From Annulohypoxylon bovei var. microspora (taxonomy: Eukaryota > Ascomycota > Sordariomycetes > Xylariales > Hypoxylaceae), in assembly GCA_022836615.1 (NCBI GenBank), contig MU405320.1:1-64000 (forward strand): a stretch of 64,000 nt of DNA, written 5' to 3'. Positions 47,937 to 59,646 of the stretch are shown here, one piece after another (position 1 is the first letter of the stretch; each line of letters starts with the position of its first letter). The translations under genes were made by a program, and so were the position numbers. The notes under the pieces are model-generated. The model searched no databases, was not told where the DNA came from, and saw only the letters and a program-made list of their open reading frames with translations.

Positions 47937-49861
47937 CGGAACCGAGTATTAAGAGACTAGCTCATATTGGCGTTAGGTGGCATACATGCCTATTCCCAGT
48001 ACCTTCTAGGTACATGCATAGGTAGGCATTGAAGAAATCCCACATGAAAGGGTGATTAGAGTTAAATGGTTTGGGCTACTGTATCATCATACATCGGGCT
48101 ATTAATTCCTCCAGGTTAGGAGGGCATAATGAATAGAATCATCTCGGATGACAAAATGCCATCAAATGTAGTACCATGGAAATAAATTGAACAATTCAAC
48201 GCACTTACGAAGCCCATAGGCTGTTAAACAACGTACCTATTCAGCAGTCCAGGCTCCCTCTCTCATATTGTGCTAAATATATGACTCTATTACTTAGAAC
48301 TGCTAGTTACCTGGAGTTAAACACTCCACGAAAATTTACATACCAAGAACAAGATCATGTAACACCGCAGACAGATCGATGTGTCTAGAATAGTTAAGGT
48401 GTCAATGGTTTAATAAAGTTGATCTATAACTTACATGCACGATTTTCCATCTCACTAACTATATATTCTCAATTCTCGTCGGTAATTCCCCGTTACTTCC
48501 GGGATAGTCTGACCGCATTATAATGTGCCAAGTCCCTCTCTACCTAGCCAAAGGCCGGTCACGGGAGTGGGAGGTCGAGTATTAATAATAATACTATATC
48601 TATTACTAGCATTTGAGAACAAGGGCAGGGACAACTTAGTACCGGCGGTCACCTGCGTACCTAGGTAAGGTTGCCTCGGCTGTATATTTCAAGGGGCAAG
48701 ATAATGTCAGGGGTCAAGTGTTCATAGTCTTTTACTATACTACTAACGAGCCTCAAGTGAGCCCCTTTCATTCTGAGACATTGCTAAGGCGAATAGCTCA
48801 AGTTTTCTTTCCAGAATAAATTCGTTATAACTGCCTAACTAGCCATTGTATCGTACCTAGTTCAAATTCAGAATATAATCAGATGCCACATCTCGGAGAC
48901 GTGATATTCGCCGACTATACCATCACGAGGGGAAAAGAAAATCTATTAAGTTAACCTTTCAATTCTGAATAAATGTGATCACTCTTACAAATTTACAAAG
49001 TTTGAGGGGCTCAACTCGGGATATTCCCTTTTACTTGGTACAATTGGTTTCGCTCCGCCCCGGTCAGCCCAATCTAAGCCCCAACAGCTGTCTAAAAGGG
49101 GCAAAGTAATAGCAGCCCCAAATTCTGTTAGCTGAAAATCCACGATTGGGGGCCACGATTGGGGGCCACGAGGACAACCTTTGAGGGAGCTCATAACACA
49201 TTGACAATATATGCCAACTCTTCAAAAACCAGTGTGAGTCAAATCTTCTTGTTAAGTCCATTTACCTGTCATCTTATCAAACCGACAAAAGGCGACTCGT
49301 ATTTATCATGCGACTCTTTATTTCTTCTCTTTTCAGAAGTTTTCTCTTGCTAATGTAAGTAATTCAATGATTTAATGTACTTTGGGGTTCTATTGAAGGG
49401 GGTCAGGACAATATCGAGATCTCCGCGTCGAACACCTGCTCCGTGCACACAGACTGTATTCGGCCCTATATAGAGCCTCACTGGCGTAGCACTGTGGGAA
49501 TGACGAGGGTAAGGATGTTTCAATCTCAACAACTGTGTAACCAAATATATATAACCAGGGTATTCAGATAAAGTTACATACTCAATTGACGTCTAGGTTT
49601 TGAAGAATGTCATATTATTAACGAGAGTTATTAAATTATCTGCTTGAAACAAAAAGGAGTGTCCAGTCCTCCTTCTCCAAACACACTTTGCGGCTGGCCG
49701 ACTTTATTTTTATGTATAAAGCATTAGGTTAAAGGTTGTGAATAACCTCTTTGATTCTGCCGAATTTTGATGCGTGAGCGTATGGTCTTCTAAATTCAGT
49801 CTATCGATTGGATTTTTGAATTTGGAGATATGTGTACCTCATGTACTCTCCGCGAATACCC
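47937..49861. other. Intergenic, no gene recognised
   Basis: This is single-copy-looking sequence of moderate AT content. At 49141-49172 the 13-14 bp unit ccacgattgggggc occurs twice in tandem. Short open frames near 49000-49260 (minus) have no recognisable domain. Confidence 0.45.
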
Positions 49862-50221
49862 ATGGATCCTAATTGTGATTATAAGGCCCTGGAATCGCGG
49901 AATCCAGTGCTACCGTTCATTAATCCTGGATCCAGAGATGTATTTGTAGACGATGTTCGAGAAGGCGATCGTCGAGCTGTAGAAACGAAGGTAGGGAGTC
50001 GATATTGATCCAGTTTACTGGCGCTCTGGAGAGAGAAAGGCCAGACGAATCTTGAAGATCTACTTGATAAATGTAAAGACCCCGAAGATGCTGAACGAGG
50101 CATATTTCTGCTGTTTTTATGTACGCGCCTTATTGCTTTTCTAGCTCGTAGCGGGCAATTGAAGAATTGGCAATCGAATATATATAAAAGAACGGAAGAT
50201 TTGATTTTGACGAATCGTTGA
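49862..50221 (+). pseudogene. Small ORF with one internal stop
   Basis: The frame from ATG 49862 to TGA 50219-50221 would encode 119 residues but has a single in-frame TGA at 50006. Both halves look protein-like: NPGSRDVFVDDVREGDRRAV before the stop, and NLEDLLDKCKDPEDAERG after it. I do not recognise the family. Explanations are a recent nonsense mutation, a missed intron or chance. A tiny intron 50012-side was considered, but the possible donor and acceptor would be only about 23 bp apart. Confidence 0.3.
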
Positions 50222-50959
50222 CTTTACTGCGTAGCGGAGTGGAGATGCGGGAGAAACTTGCAAAACGTCGACTTTGACAGCGAGCAGGATAGCGACCATA
50301 TTTAAATGGTACACTGGCCATTCACTTCACGTCATGTCATACGGAAAATCTTTAACAAGGGGGTGGTTAGTCAGGTGGTATCCGAACCTGGCTGAGCGCT
50401 TACTCCTACCAAGTATTCTACTGATTGTCACGGCAAACATAATGTCATTCGACGATGGACGGATGATAGCATCGATCCGAAGAGAGGGGGCGGGTTCTGA
50501 TATACTATTGGCTGGAAGAAATTGGGAGAGGACGAGAAAAAGAAAATACATATAAGTCGTAGTAACGCCACAAGAAACATGCAGCCCACGGCTTAGCCCC
50601 CAACATTGAGCCAATTGCTATATGCCACATTAATTCTGACCTCTCGAACAATGCACGCTCGCATATGCGGTGCGGCCCGCTGTAGCATTAGATGCGAGAA
50701 TAGAAGAGCGGAGAATGAGGAGAAAGAAGAAAGATATAGAGATTATACCCAGAGCCTACCTATAGCCTGCCGATAGTATATGTCCGTAAGACGCAAGGCA
50801 TAATAGAGGGCGCTAGGATGCTGACTCTGAGGCTCTGGAGGGGGTGAAAAATCTCTGTGGGAAATTAGTATAATGATTGGATTTTCAAGTGAATCTCCGG
50901 TCCTTTAGTTGGATCCGCTCTCATGGTAGGCTTTCCAACTCGACAATTCGATCTTTATC
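50222..50959. other. Intergenic, upstream of the membrane protein gene
   Basis: Open frames at 50274-50555 (plus) and 50327-50614 (minus) overlap each other and have no recognisable domain. The right end should contain the promoter of the gene at 50960. Confidence 0.45.
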
Positions 50960-52243
50960 ATGGAGTCCTTCCAGGTGGGGTTTTACACCGTCACTATCCT
51001 AGCCGCTTGCAAAGTCATTCTAATTGCGCTCGAAGTCTTCTTTAATATACGAAAACCCAAAGCTATTTTTCTAGTTGTTTTCGGCTGCGTCTCTGCGTTT
51101 CTAGCCCTCGTTCTTGGTTGCGTATCGTTCGTAGGACTACGAGCAAAAGTGGCGGAAGAGCCCAGGCAGTGTGAAAATGCAGATGCTGATATCGTGGGGG
51201 ATGGGGTCCGGGCAGCAGCCTGGACGCAAGTTGGCATACTGTTTTTCATAACCTTTACAGGAATATTTCACTTTTACAAGACGGCAGTAAAGGAGATCGG
51301 CGGAGGTTTGATTGTTACTCACGTGTCTTTGGCCATTGCCCTCCTGGTTCCGTTGGCTCGCCACGAGCTGTCCCCTATCGACGCAATTCTGGGGTCTTTG
51401 ATCCTCGATGCCCAAGGGAATTCTCTTTCCATTCAACTAGTAACGAAGGAAACACTAGCTGCTCGGTGGCAAGTAGCAATCGCCCTAATTTCCCAAATTC
51501 TCGGTTTAGTTATAGAAGGCGTCCTCGTAGGCTTCTTCACCACAAACCGGCTCCCAACTAAGAATTGCAATTGCTTTTCGGTCTTCTGGTGGACGTGGTT
51601 CAGCAATTGCGCATCAGTCGCTTCAAATAACGTTGAGCCCTACTGGATTTATTTTGGATATCGATTCATCAACATCATTCATGGGTCCTACTTCGCCATC
51701 ACTCGTACCGCAATTTACGATGACGCCGAAAAGTGGGATAGGGAAAACCCTTGCGACCCCTGTGATCGCTGCCGCGAAGGAGATCCAAATACTCTCTGCA
51801 GGTGCCACCCGTGCGAGACATGTCAATATTGTAAGGTATGCAAGAGGAGGGCTCGCTGCCATACACACCAACCGATCGTACCGACTCAGAATGCCTCCAA
51901 CGGTGCCATAGTTCTGAGGCATATTAGTATTTGTCGAGATTGTTATCGGTGCAAGCGTTGTGGACACAGCGACCTCGATGCAGACACCTCAGTGCTTCTA
52001 TACGGCGAGCGATTTTCCGAGGCTACGATGACTGTCAGCTCAAATTTCTTGGAAAGCAGTGTCTTGGCTCTCCTAAGTATGATTTCAGCAGAAGTCACAA
52101 TGAGTAGGAACATGGTACAGAAGACATCTCCATTATATACTGTTGGACAAGTCACGGCATTAGTCATCGCCATCGGAACGACTATCCGAGCGCTCTGGGT
52201 CTTTCTATATATGTTTGATGCGAACTCCCGTGAGTGGCTATAA
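50960..52243 (+). CDS. Multi-pass membrane protein with Cys-rich loop
   Basis: This is an intact single-exon protein of 427 aa; I do not recognise the family. Hydrophobic segments lie at about 8-28, 37-61, 90-108, 116-133, 172-195 and 396-417, with further possible ones near 228-250 and 365-380. Between them lies a hydrophilic region with 14 cysteines in 70 residues: Cys265, 268, 271, 280, 282, 285, 288, 291, 294 and 300, then Cys325, 328, 331 and 334. The CxxCxxCxxC spacing with adjacent Arg, Lys and His suggests metal binding or structural zinc, but no known finger type fits. The start is the first ATG of the frame and precedes a membrane segment. It lies about 2 kb from a copper ATPase gene on the other strand; a functional link is speculation. 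Confidence 0.75.
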   Translation: MESFQVGFYTVTILAACKVILIALEVFFNIRKPKAIFLVVFGCVSAFLALVLGCVSFVGLRAKVAEEPRQCENADADIVGDGVRAAAWTQVGILFFITFTGIFHFYKTAVKEIGGGLIVTHVSLAIALLVPLARHELSPIDAILGSLILDAQGNSLSIQLVTKETLAARWQVAIALISQILGLVIEGVLVGFFTTNRLPTKNCNCFSVFWWTWFSNCASVASNNVEPYWIYFGYRFINIIHGSYFAITRTAIYDDAEKWDRENPCDPCDRCREGDPNTLCRCHPCETCQYCKVCKRRARCHTHQPIVPTQNASNGAIVLRHISICRDCYRCKRCGHSDLDADTSVLLYGERFSEATMTVSSNFLESSVLALLSMISAEVTMSRNMVQKTSPLYTVGQVTALVIAIGTTIRALWVFLYMFDANSREWL

Positions 52244-52849
52244 GACTACCTACCTTTAAGACATGCGGTTACTGACGAAGGTTGATTCAGACTCGGCTTA
52301 CTATACGTAAGCAGCCATCATTGTTGTAGCCACATATTTCTCTATATATACCTACCTAAGCATCACTTATTAAAAGGGGCAACAGTACGACGAAATAAAT
52401 TTGGCTATTATGAGGCCGGTTTGGAAATCATCTATGGCATGGCGGGGAAGCATTTCTAGTGGAGCATATAGGCATTACAAAAGCCACGAGGGCCGATCGC
52501 ATGAAAGTTACTTGATATAGAAGAATATCCAGGTAAATACCTACCTACCCAATGCGTTGGCTACGTAGTACATCTAGCGTCGGCGATAGGGGTATTGGCT
52601 CTTCATTTTCGGCGTACATAAATCATTGTATATATATATATACTGAAGGCAGTAGGTCACGTTGCTTTTGCGGTGTAATACCCTGTGGCTATCCTGTTGT
52701 TGCAAACGTTACAAACGTACAAAATCCATACTTTTCTCCAAGAACAAACACCACACGGCTCGCACGGACCAGTAAATCCCATTACTGCCAACATATACAG
52801 ACAAATTCATCAAGTACCTACTTAATTGGAACGAGTGGTCTTCACATTC
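52244..52849. other. Intergenic with a dispersed repeat fragment
   Basis: It contains a (TA)n run at 52628-52642, then 52645-52679, which matches 9028-9060 (tgaaggcagtaggtcacg...gtgtaat). No gene was recognised. Confidence 0.5.
52645..52679 (+). repeat. Copy of the 33 bp sequence at 9028-9060
   Basis: It reads tgaaggcagtaggtcacg then ttgcttttgcggtgtaat, differing from the other copy by one transition and two inserted bases, in the same orientation. Confidence 0.7.
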
Positions 52850-53464
52850 TCATTCGTCACAGTAATTGCCCCTTTCGCAAAGACGTAGCTTGATTGGAAA
52901 CGCGAAAAAGGCTTTGAGAATTGTGATGTAATTTACAAAAGGAGGCATGAAAAAAGAAATTAGGGCGCAAGATAAAAATGATAGAAAAAAGGGCCCACAG
53001 CCCAGCACAGCCACGCTATCCCCAGCCACGCTATCCCCCACCACAAACGCACACTCGCTCAAATACCGCGCCTCGAAAGACCCCCTATACCCGTCCGGAT
53101 CCGGCAGCGCGGACCCCAAGCGCGCCATAACCCGCGCCTGCGGCGTCCAGGCGAACGCCCGCATCGTCGCGCCCAAGTACGCCTGCAGCAGGCCTCCCAT
53201 TTCCAGCCCGTCTCCATTTCCCGCAATAAACTCAGGCCGGAGAGCAGCGATAGGAATAGGGGTAGAAGTAACGCGTTCTCGCGCGATGGCGAATCGCTCC
53301 GGGGCGCATCGGACGTTTTGCGATGCCGCATCTTCGGACTTGGACTGCTGCTTGTCCAACGGAAAAGGACTCGGCGGCGAGATGCTCGTTTCGACAGTAA
53401 CTTTCTTCGACAGCTCGCGCTTCGTAGAAGTCCCTATTGAAACTGGGGTGACACAGAATCCCAT
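52850..53464 (-). CDS. Hypothetical protein, weak support
   Basis: An open frame of 204 codons starts at ATG 53464. The central part (LRPEFIAGNGDGLEMGGLL, then LPDPDGYRGSFEARYL) has protein-like codon use and high GC. The C-terminal 60 residues are hydrophobic and AT-rich and may be read-through past the true end or an unspliced intron. A 15 bp tandem duplication (53009-53023 and 53024-53038) gives the repeated DSVAG at about residue 150. I recognise no domain. It could be one exon of a longer gene. Confidence 0.4.
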   Translation of the reverse strand: MGFCVTPVSIGTSTKRELSKKVTVETSISPPSPFPLDKQQSKSEDAASQNVRCAPERFAIARERVTSTPIPIAALRPEFIAGNGDGLEMGGLLQAYLGATMRAFAWTPQARVMARLGSALPDPDGYRGSFEARYLSECAFVVGDSVAGDSVAVLGCGPFFLSFLSCALISFFMPPFVNYITILKAFFAFPIKLRLCERGNYCDE

Positions 53465-54152
53465 TTCCTGCTCTATGTAGGTATTAATACTTATTTTCCG
53501 AAATATGAGATCAGCTTGCAGCTCAGTTCTCCTAAATCGAACGAATCAGATCAGACGTCGGGGCAAGCCTGACTCTGTATCCGAATCTCACGTAATATGA
53601 AATCTGGATACTACCTAAGATCGGGAGGCTCCGAAGTATATAAGATTGTCTTGTAGATACTCAAATTTTATAGAAGTTTGGACTTTGGAATGCGGCTGTA
53701 ATAGGTGGATCGTATTTCTCTAGGTATACTGCCTGCGATAAACCAGAACATGGTATTTTGTATTCAACCAAGCTCAACTCAAAAATTACATAGCGATTTT
53801 GAACTACTGCTACGTCGTTACATACACATATGTACCTGAGTGCATACATACCTAAGTCAGCCTTAAGAAGCTAACAGAGACCACAAGTTACAAAATGCTA
53901 GCACTCGCTGAGTCTAAGTAGCCAGCTGAAATCACGAATCATGTACCGTTCTGGTTCACTAATTTAATGTATTTACTGCCAAGACAGATTATCAACAACA
54001 AGGGGAATATCGAGCACATTATAGTGCGGTAGTCAGACAAGCATGCCCCCAAAACGCCAATCGCGATGCACCCTGTACCCATTTTAACAAACAGCAACGC
54101 AACTCTAAAACCAAGACAGACATGAACGTGTTCATCGCAGACACCTCGGCCA
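53465..54152. other. Intergenic, no gene recognised
   Basis: This lies between two minus-strand genes. It should hold the promoter of the hypothetical gene and the 3' end of the copper ATPase transcript. Nothing else is visible. Confidence 0.5.
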
Positions 54153-57100
54153 CTAAACCTCGGCGTGATCTAGTGTCTGCAGTGGGACGTATCCCTCGTC
54201 TTTGCGCGACCTCCTGCCGAGCACGGCGTTCGCGATGTCCTGGGCCCGGGTGACGATACCGTCTAAGCCCCAGCCACGACCACGCCTCTTAAGCCCGCCT
54301 TTATCGGCGAGCAAAGCCTCGTCCATCCACTGTGGCCGCTTCCAGAATTTTAGAAGCAGAGAGCTGACTACGACGCTGACACTACTGCAGGCCATAGCAG
54401 CACCAGCCGCCATTGGGTGAAGATGCCAACCTAGGGGAAGGAAAATTCCCATAGCAAAGGGGAGACCGATAATATTGTAAAGACACGCCCAGGTGAGGTT
54501 GAGCTTGATACGTAGAAATATAGTTCGGGCTAGGTGGAGAGCAGCAGGAATATCCATGAGGTCGTTAGGTCGCATCAGGACAATGTCAGCAGCTTCCATG
54601 GCAACATCCGTACCACTGGACATAGCAATACCAACATCGGCAGTGGCCAGCGCAGGAGAGTCGTTGATACCGTCGCCAACCATGGCGACACATTCGCCTC
54701 GTTCCTGAATCTCTCGGACGATGTTCTGCTTCTGGTCTGGAGACACGCCAGCGTAGACGTTGTCGTGCGAGATGCCAACTGACGAAGCAACCGCCAACGC
54801 AGTGGACAGTTGGTCGCCAGTAACAATAGCAGTCTTGATTCCCATGCGATGTAGCACCGAAATCGTTGCAGCAGCTCCCTCCTTGATGGTGTCTGACAGG
54901 CAAAGGTGGCCAGCATATTTTCCATCGATAGCTATAAATACGTTCGTTGTTCCAGCGGAAGAAGCCTTCGATTTGTTCGCCTTTGAGTTAATCTCCTCAG
55001 AAGCCTCTACCGCATCTTCAGGCACCTCGACCTTGCTCTCCCGTAAGAAACGAACACTACCTACGAGTACTTCGTATCGGACACGCTCGGCGCTAGTAGA
55101 GGGTTCGACGCGCGCACTGATACCTCGGCCTACGACGGCGTTGAAATCGCCAACGCTACCATCAATAGCCGCTTCCGCATCTAAACCGAGATCATTTCGT
55201 GCAGCTGCTAAGATGGCTTTACCAACCGGATGTTCGCTTCCCATCTCGGCAAGCCCCACGATCGACCACCAGAGGCGTCGTCGCCATTCATTGTCTTGCC
55301 AGATGGATGGCGTCTTGATGCTCGCAACGCTCATCTTACCGTACGTAAGAGTTCCTGTCTTGTCAAGAACAACTTGAGTGATTTTAGTTGTAGCCTCCAA
55401 AGCTGCGCCACCTTTGACTAGAATACCGTTCTCTGCGCCTATTCCTGTACCAACCATCACGGCGGTAGGAGTTGCAAGACCCAGTGCGCATGGGCAGGCG
55501 AATACAATTACGGAAATACAGAGCTTGACGCAGACCATGAGCTTGCCGCCACTTTCGGCTTGTAAGAAAATCTTCGGTGGGTTCTTGAGAGCGTGGCTTA
55601 GCACCATCCACGTGATGAATGTTAGGAAACCAAGAACCAGAATCGTGGGGACGAAGTAGCCAGCAAGTGTATCAGCTAAGCGCTGAATAGGTGCTCTGGT
55701 AGTTTGAGCATCTTGAACGAGCTTGACAATCTGACTGAGCTGGGTATCTCGGCCTGCTCTAGTGACGCGGAAATCAACTCGGCCATGTCCGTTCACGGTT
55801 CCGCCGATCACGTTGCTTCCCTTTCTCTTCTGTACTGGGATGGCCTCTCCGGTAACCATGCTTTCGTCTACGTACGTTTCACCTCGCACGATGGTTCCGT
55901 CAGCGGGGATCTTGTCACCTGGGCGGATGACCACGATGTCACCGACGGAAATAAGTTCGGTGGGGATAATCTTTTCTTCAGCGGCGTTACCGTCCTGAGC
56001 TTGAGTCTCCAGCTTTCCAGAATCTGCGACTGCATCCCAGTCTTCAGCCGCTTTCTCTGCTGCGATCGGATCGGCGTAAATGGTAGCCATGGATGGTGCG
56101 AGGGACATCAGTCGTGACAGAGCCTTGGAAGTTTGGCCCTTGGCACGGTTCTCTAAGAAACGACCGAGGGTGATGAAGGTAATCAGCATTGTGCTGGTAT
56201 CAAATATGGTATTGGGTCGATTGTGTGGGGGGAATAAAAAGGAGATGACCATCGCGAAAACGCTAAAGAAAAATGCAGCAGAAGTCCCGAGAACGACGAG
56301 AACGTCCATAGTTGGGGACTTATGTTTGATGGACTTATAAGCTGAAACGTAGAAACGTTTGCCTATGCCAAACTGGATGGGTATCGTAAGAATTAAGCAA
56401 ATGACGTCGCCTAAGAAAAGACCAGGAAGCAATTCCAAGTGGCCGAAATCCAAGATGGGAATTGCCATGGGGAAAATCATGCCAATGAAGAATACTGGGA
56501 TTGCGAAGGACAGGGAGACCTGGAAGGCTCTTCTCCACTCCTGGATCTCCCTCGTCTTTGCTAGAGATTCTAACTGCGCGTTGTTATCGTCACTGTCAGC
56601 AACGAGGGCGTTGAATTTCATCTTCTCAACCTCCTCAACAAGTGCCCGCAAACCCGTTACTGTTGGTTGATGAGATACAGTGAGCCTAGACGTGGACATG
56701 TTCAACTTCGCAGAGCTAACACCAGGGAGAGCGAGCAAAGCCTCCTCAATAGCTTTGGCGGCCGCGGCGTCAGGATTTCCGTATATTTTAAACTGTGCGG
56801 TAGAAGATGACCCAGAATGATCTGCTGTATCAACCATGGATGACACAACCTTGGCACCAAATCCGCTATCCTCTATAGTTTCCGCAATCTTCTCCGCAGT
56901 TACTTTCGTGGAATCGTGAGTGATGACAGCTCGCTCTGCTAACAAACTGATATTAAACCGTAGAATACCATCGAGACCAGTTACGGCCCCTTCAACGGCT
57001 GAGGTACAAGCGCCACATGTCATGCCCTCAACCGCAATGGTAGTGGTGGCAGTGGTCGTCTTCGCTTCCATGCTTTCTGGTCCATTCTTAACCGATTTCG

Positions 57101-57738
57101 ATTCTTCGCTGGAAAGTAAGGTTGCACCAAATCCCCGATCCTCGATGATCTCTATTATCGTGTCGGCTGGCAGTAAGGTCGCATCGTGCTCTATAACGGC
57201 TCGCTCAGAAAGGAGTGATATGCTGAAGTGTTTTACTCCAGTCACATCTTTAAAACCACCCTCAATAGCTGACGTACACGCTCCACAAGTCATACCCTCA
57301 ACAGCAATCGTTGTGACGGTGATTGACGAGCTGTCATCGTGATCGTCCATGGCTCCGAATCTTGGTGTCGGTAAGGGGGAGGGCAGATCTGTCGCTAAAA
57401 CCTCTGCGTCGAATCCGCGATCCTCAATAATTTCTTGTACTTTCTCGGCGGGTATTCGTTGGGGATCGTGCATTACCACGGCTCGTTCCATCACCAGGCT
57501 TACAGACACACTACCGACTCCGTCAACACCCTTGAAGCCTGCTTCGACGGATGAAGTACAAGCACCACAACTATGTTAATGTTAGCCTACGGGGGAATTA
57601 TTGATATATAAAATCCTGGGAATCGTACGTCATGCCACCAACTCTCAAAGTGGTGGTAGCCCATCGTGTAGGTGTCGGACTTTGGAGGGAAGATCCGGAA
57701 GGCCCCCGAGAAGGGACTTTGATATTTCCTGGTGCCAT
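54153..57738 (-). CDS. CCC2: Copper-transporting P1B-type ATPase, CCC2/ATP7 type
   Basis: It pumps Cu(I) into the late secretory pathway to load cuproenzymes such as multicopper ferroxidases. The model is complement(join(54153..57570, 57629..57738)), 1175 aa, with one 58 bp intron (branch GCTAAC, acceptor ATAG). The intron splits the first heavy-metal domain inside its GMTCGAC motif. Metal-binding MTCGAC motifs have CxxC at 38/41, 132/135 and 222/225; a fourth domain-like repeat (about 295-365) lacks CxxC. Core motifs: TGEA near 610, the copper-type CPC at about 729-731, DKTGT at 773-777, SEHP at 815-818 and GDGIND at 1002-1007, then YN and MxxSS residues in the last membrane helices. Start ATG 57738 is the nearest in-frame ATG upstream of the intron. 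A shorter form could start inside exon 2 but would lose the first CxxC. Confidence 0.95.
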
Positions 57739-59646
57739 TGCTGATGAGGAGGAGCGCAATTGCGCAATGTTCTAGAGGATGTTAGGAAAGGGCGCAAACG
57801 ACGTTGCTGAACGGTTCTTATGTGCAAATCGGCGGGATTTTTATATGGCGGCCGGCATGATCTAATTATTGTAGGCGACACGATATCTCGAAAGACAAAG
57901 AAGGACGATTTGACGTGTAGTAAAAAGAACACGTTAAAAAATTGACCAAACTCCAGCTCCAGGCGGGTAATGGGCGAGATATATTAAAACTGGCGTAAGT
58001 TGTATGTAGGGGGTGTGTAATGTGGAGGGTGAATACGGAATAGACGTTGATGAGGATGAGGAAGGAATTCAAGGACAAGAACGAAAAGGTCGAACGATGC
58101 GATTCTGTTCTAGGGTCGGAAGGGGGTTTGTAAGCTACCAGGGTTAAGGAAGCGCCACTAAGTACTTATCAGGTGTAACATACAACATTAGTGGAACGAT
58201 CTAGGACGAATCGGGAGTTTTGTGTGTTTTTAGTCACAAATTACGACTGTGCCAACGTCACAGGCCAACTGTACGCTACACAGCCTGCACAGCACTATTT
58301 ATGCTTTGACCGAGCTTACGTCGCACCTAGTCAGCACAGTGCGGCGCAAACGTCCAGGGTTCTAGTGAACTGTGGTTTCAAGCTTGGCATCAATTGCTTA
58401 AGGACGCATGAGGACGAAACATGCCACACCTATCGCAACCTTCTAAACCCAGCAACTAATGCGATCTTCAACAAACTAGCATCTCGTACTTAGATCTTGG
58501 CTAGAATATGAATAGATCTAGATAAAAGACACGTACGTATTTCTATAATTATATGTACATACATATTACATTGGCCTCCTTATATGTATACTGATCAAGT
58601 ATAGACCAAGAAATCAAATAGAAAAATGAAAAGACTTAGCACTATCTAAGACATTGGATATGCCGAGCAACCTTGCGGCAAATTCGGACCGCACGGAATA
58701 TGCAACTTTATTAGTTGTACCTCCGATATATTGGGTACTCTGCCTTGATTCAATATTATTCGGCAAATGTCTAGAAGAAGAAGATATGTTCCGTATGGGG
58801 TGAAGGATTCATTCGTATGTCAATATCTCCGATTATTTCTTCCTTCTTGTATAATCGTAACTCATTCTACTACTGTTAGCAGACACGTGTAAATACCAGG
58901 TCGCTATACAGATGTAGGTATTGCGGGTAGTTGTTTGCTAACCCGTGGAAAGGAGTAGACAGTATAAGCTGACTGCAGGTATTGCTTCATACCTACCTAC
59001 TGAGAATAAACTGTATCACTCATTGCCTAGGTAATCGTATGATGAGGATTGTAGAGCATTCCATCTTATCCGATGCTTTGTTCAAGGCCAAGTATGTTAG
59101 GGTTCCAACTTCCAACACACATATAAATTCAACTCCAGTCATGCAATAGGTACTTAGGTACATGTATTTACAATATGTATGTACTTGGGCGGGACCGTCC
59201 TTTCCAGGTGAGATAAGATAAGAAAGAATTAGTGTTTGAAATGCCCCGCCATAGATGTCACTAGTGCTGTCTGGGGACAGGGGCTCTACCTAGTTTAGCG
59301 ACTGCAAGCTCAAACAGCGATGATACAGGCACCACCTCAAAAAGTTCAAGCTTGGTAACCTCCACCACCAGGTCAACGTCAGACGCCAGCGAATCCCCTT
59401 CTAGAACACCAACTTTCCTAGCCGACGTGGTTCTGGCTCTTTAGTCAAGCAAGCTTCAGACGTTTCGGTCTATCCTTACTCATTTCTTCTATTGAAACGT
59501 GGTAGAGTAAGATCTCCACACTCTGTCCGCCAAGCCGTCATTCTCCCGCCGTTTTATCTAGCCCTGGTCTTCTATCTCTCAGCCTTGCGTGAGCCTGACG
59601 TCGTTCGTACTACTGCTACCACCGTCTTCGGGACGAGGCTATCTTC
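57739..59646. other. Divergent spacer between CCC2 and COP9 subunit 7
   Basis: It holds the promoters of two divergently transcribed genes. An open frame at 58191-58493 (plus) has no recognisable domain and I do not call it a gene. Several tacctacct/taggtacc motifs occur between 58980 and 59165. Confidence 0.5.

Noticed and set aside
58191..58493. 100-codon frame between the copper ATPase and COP9 genes
   Set aside because: No domain, no intron signals and unremarkable codon use; it lies in a divergent promoter region.
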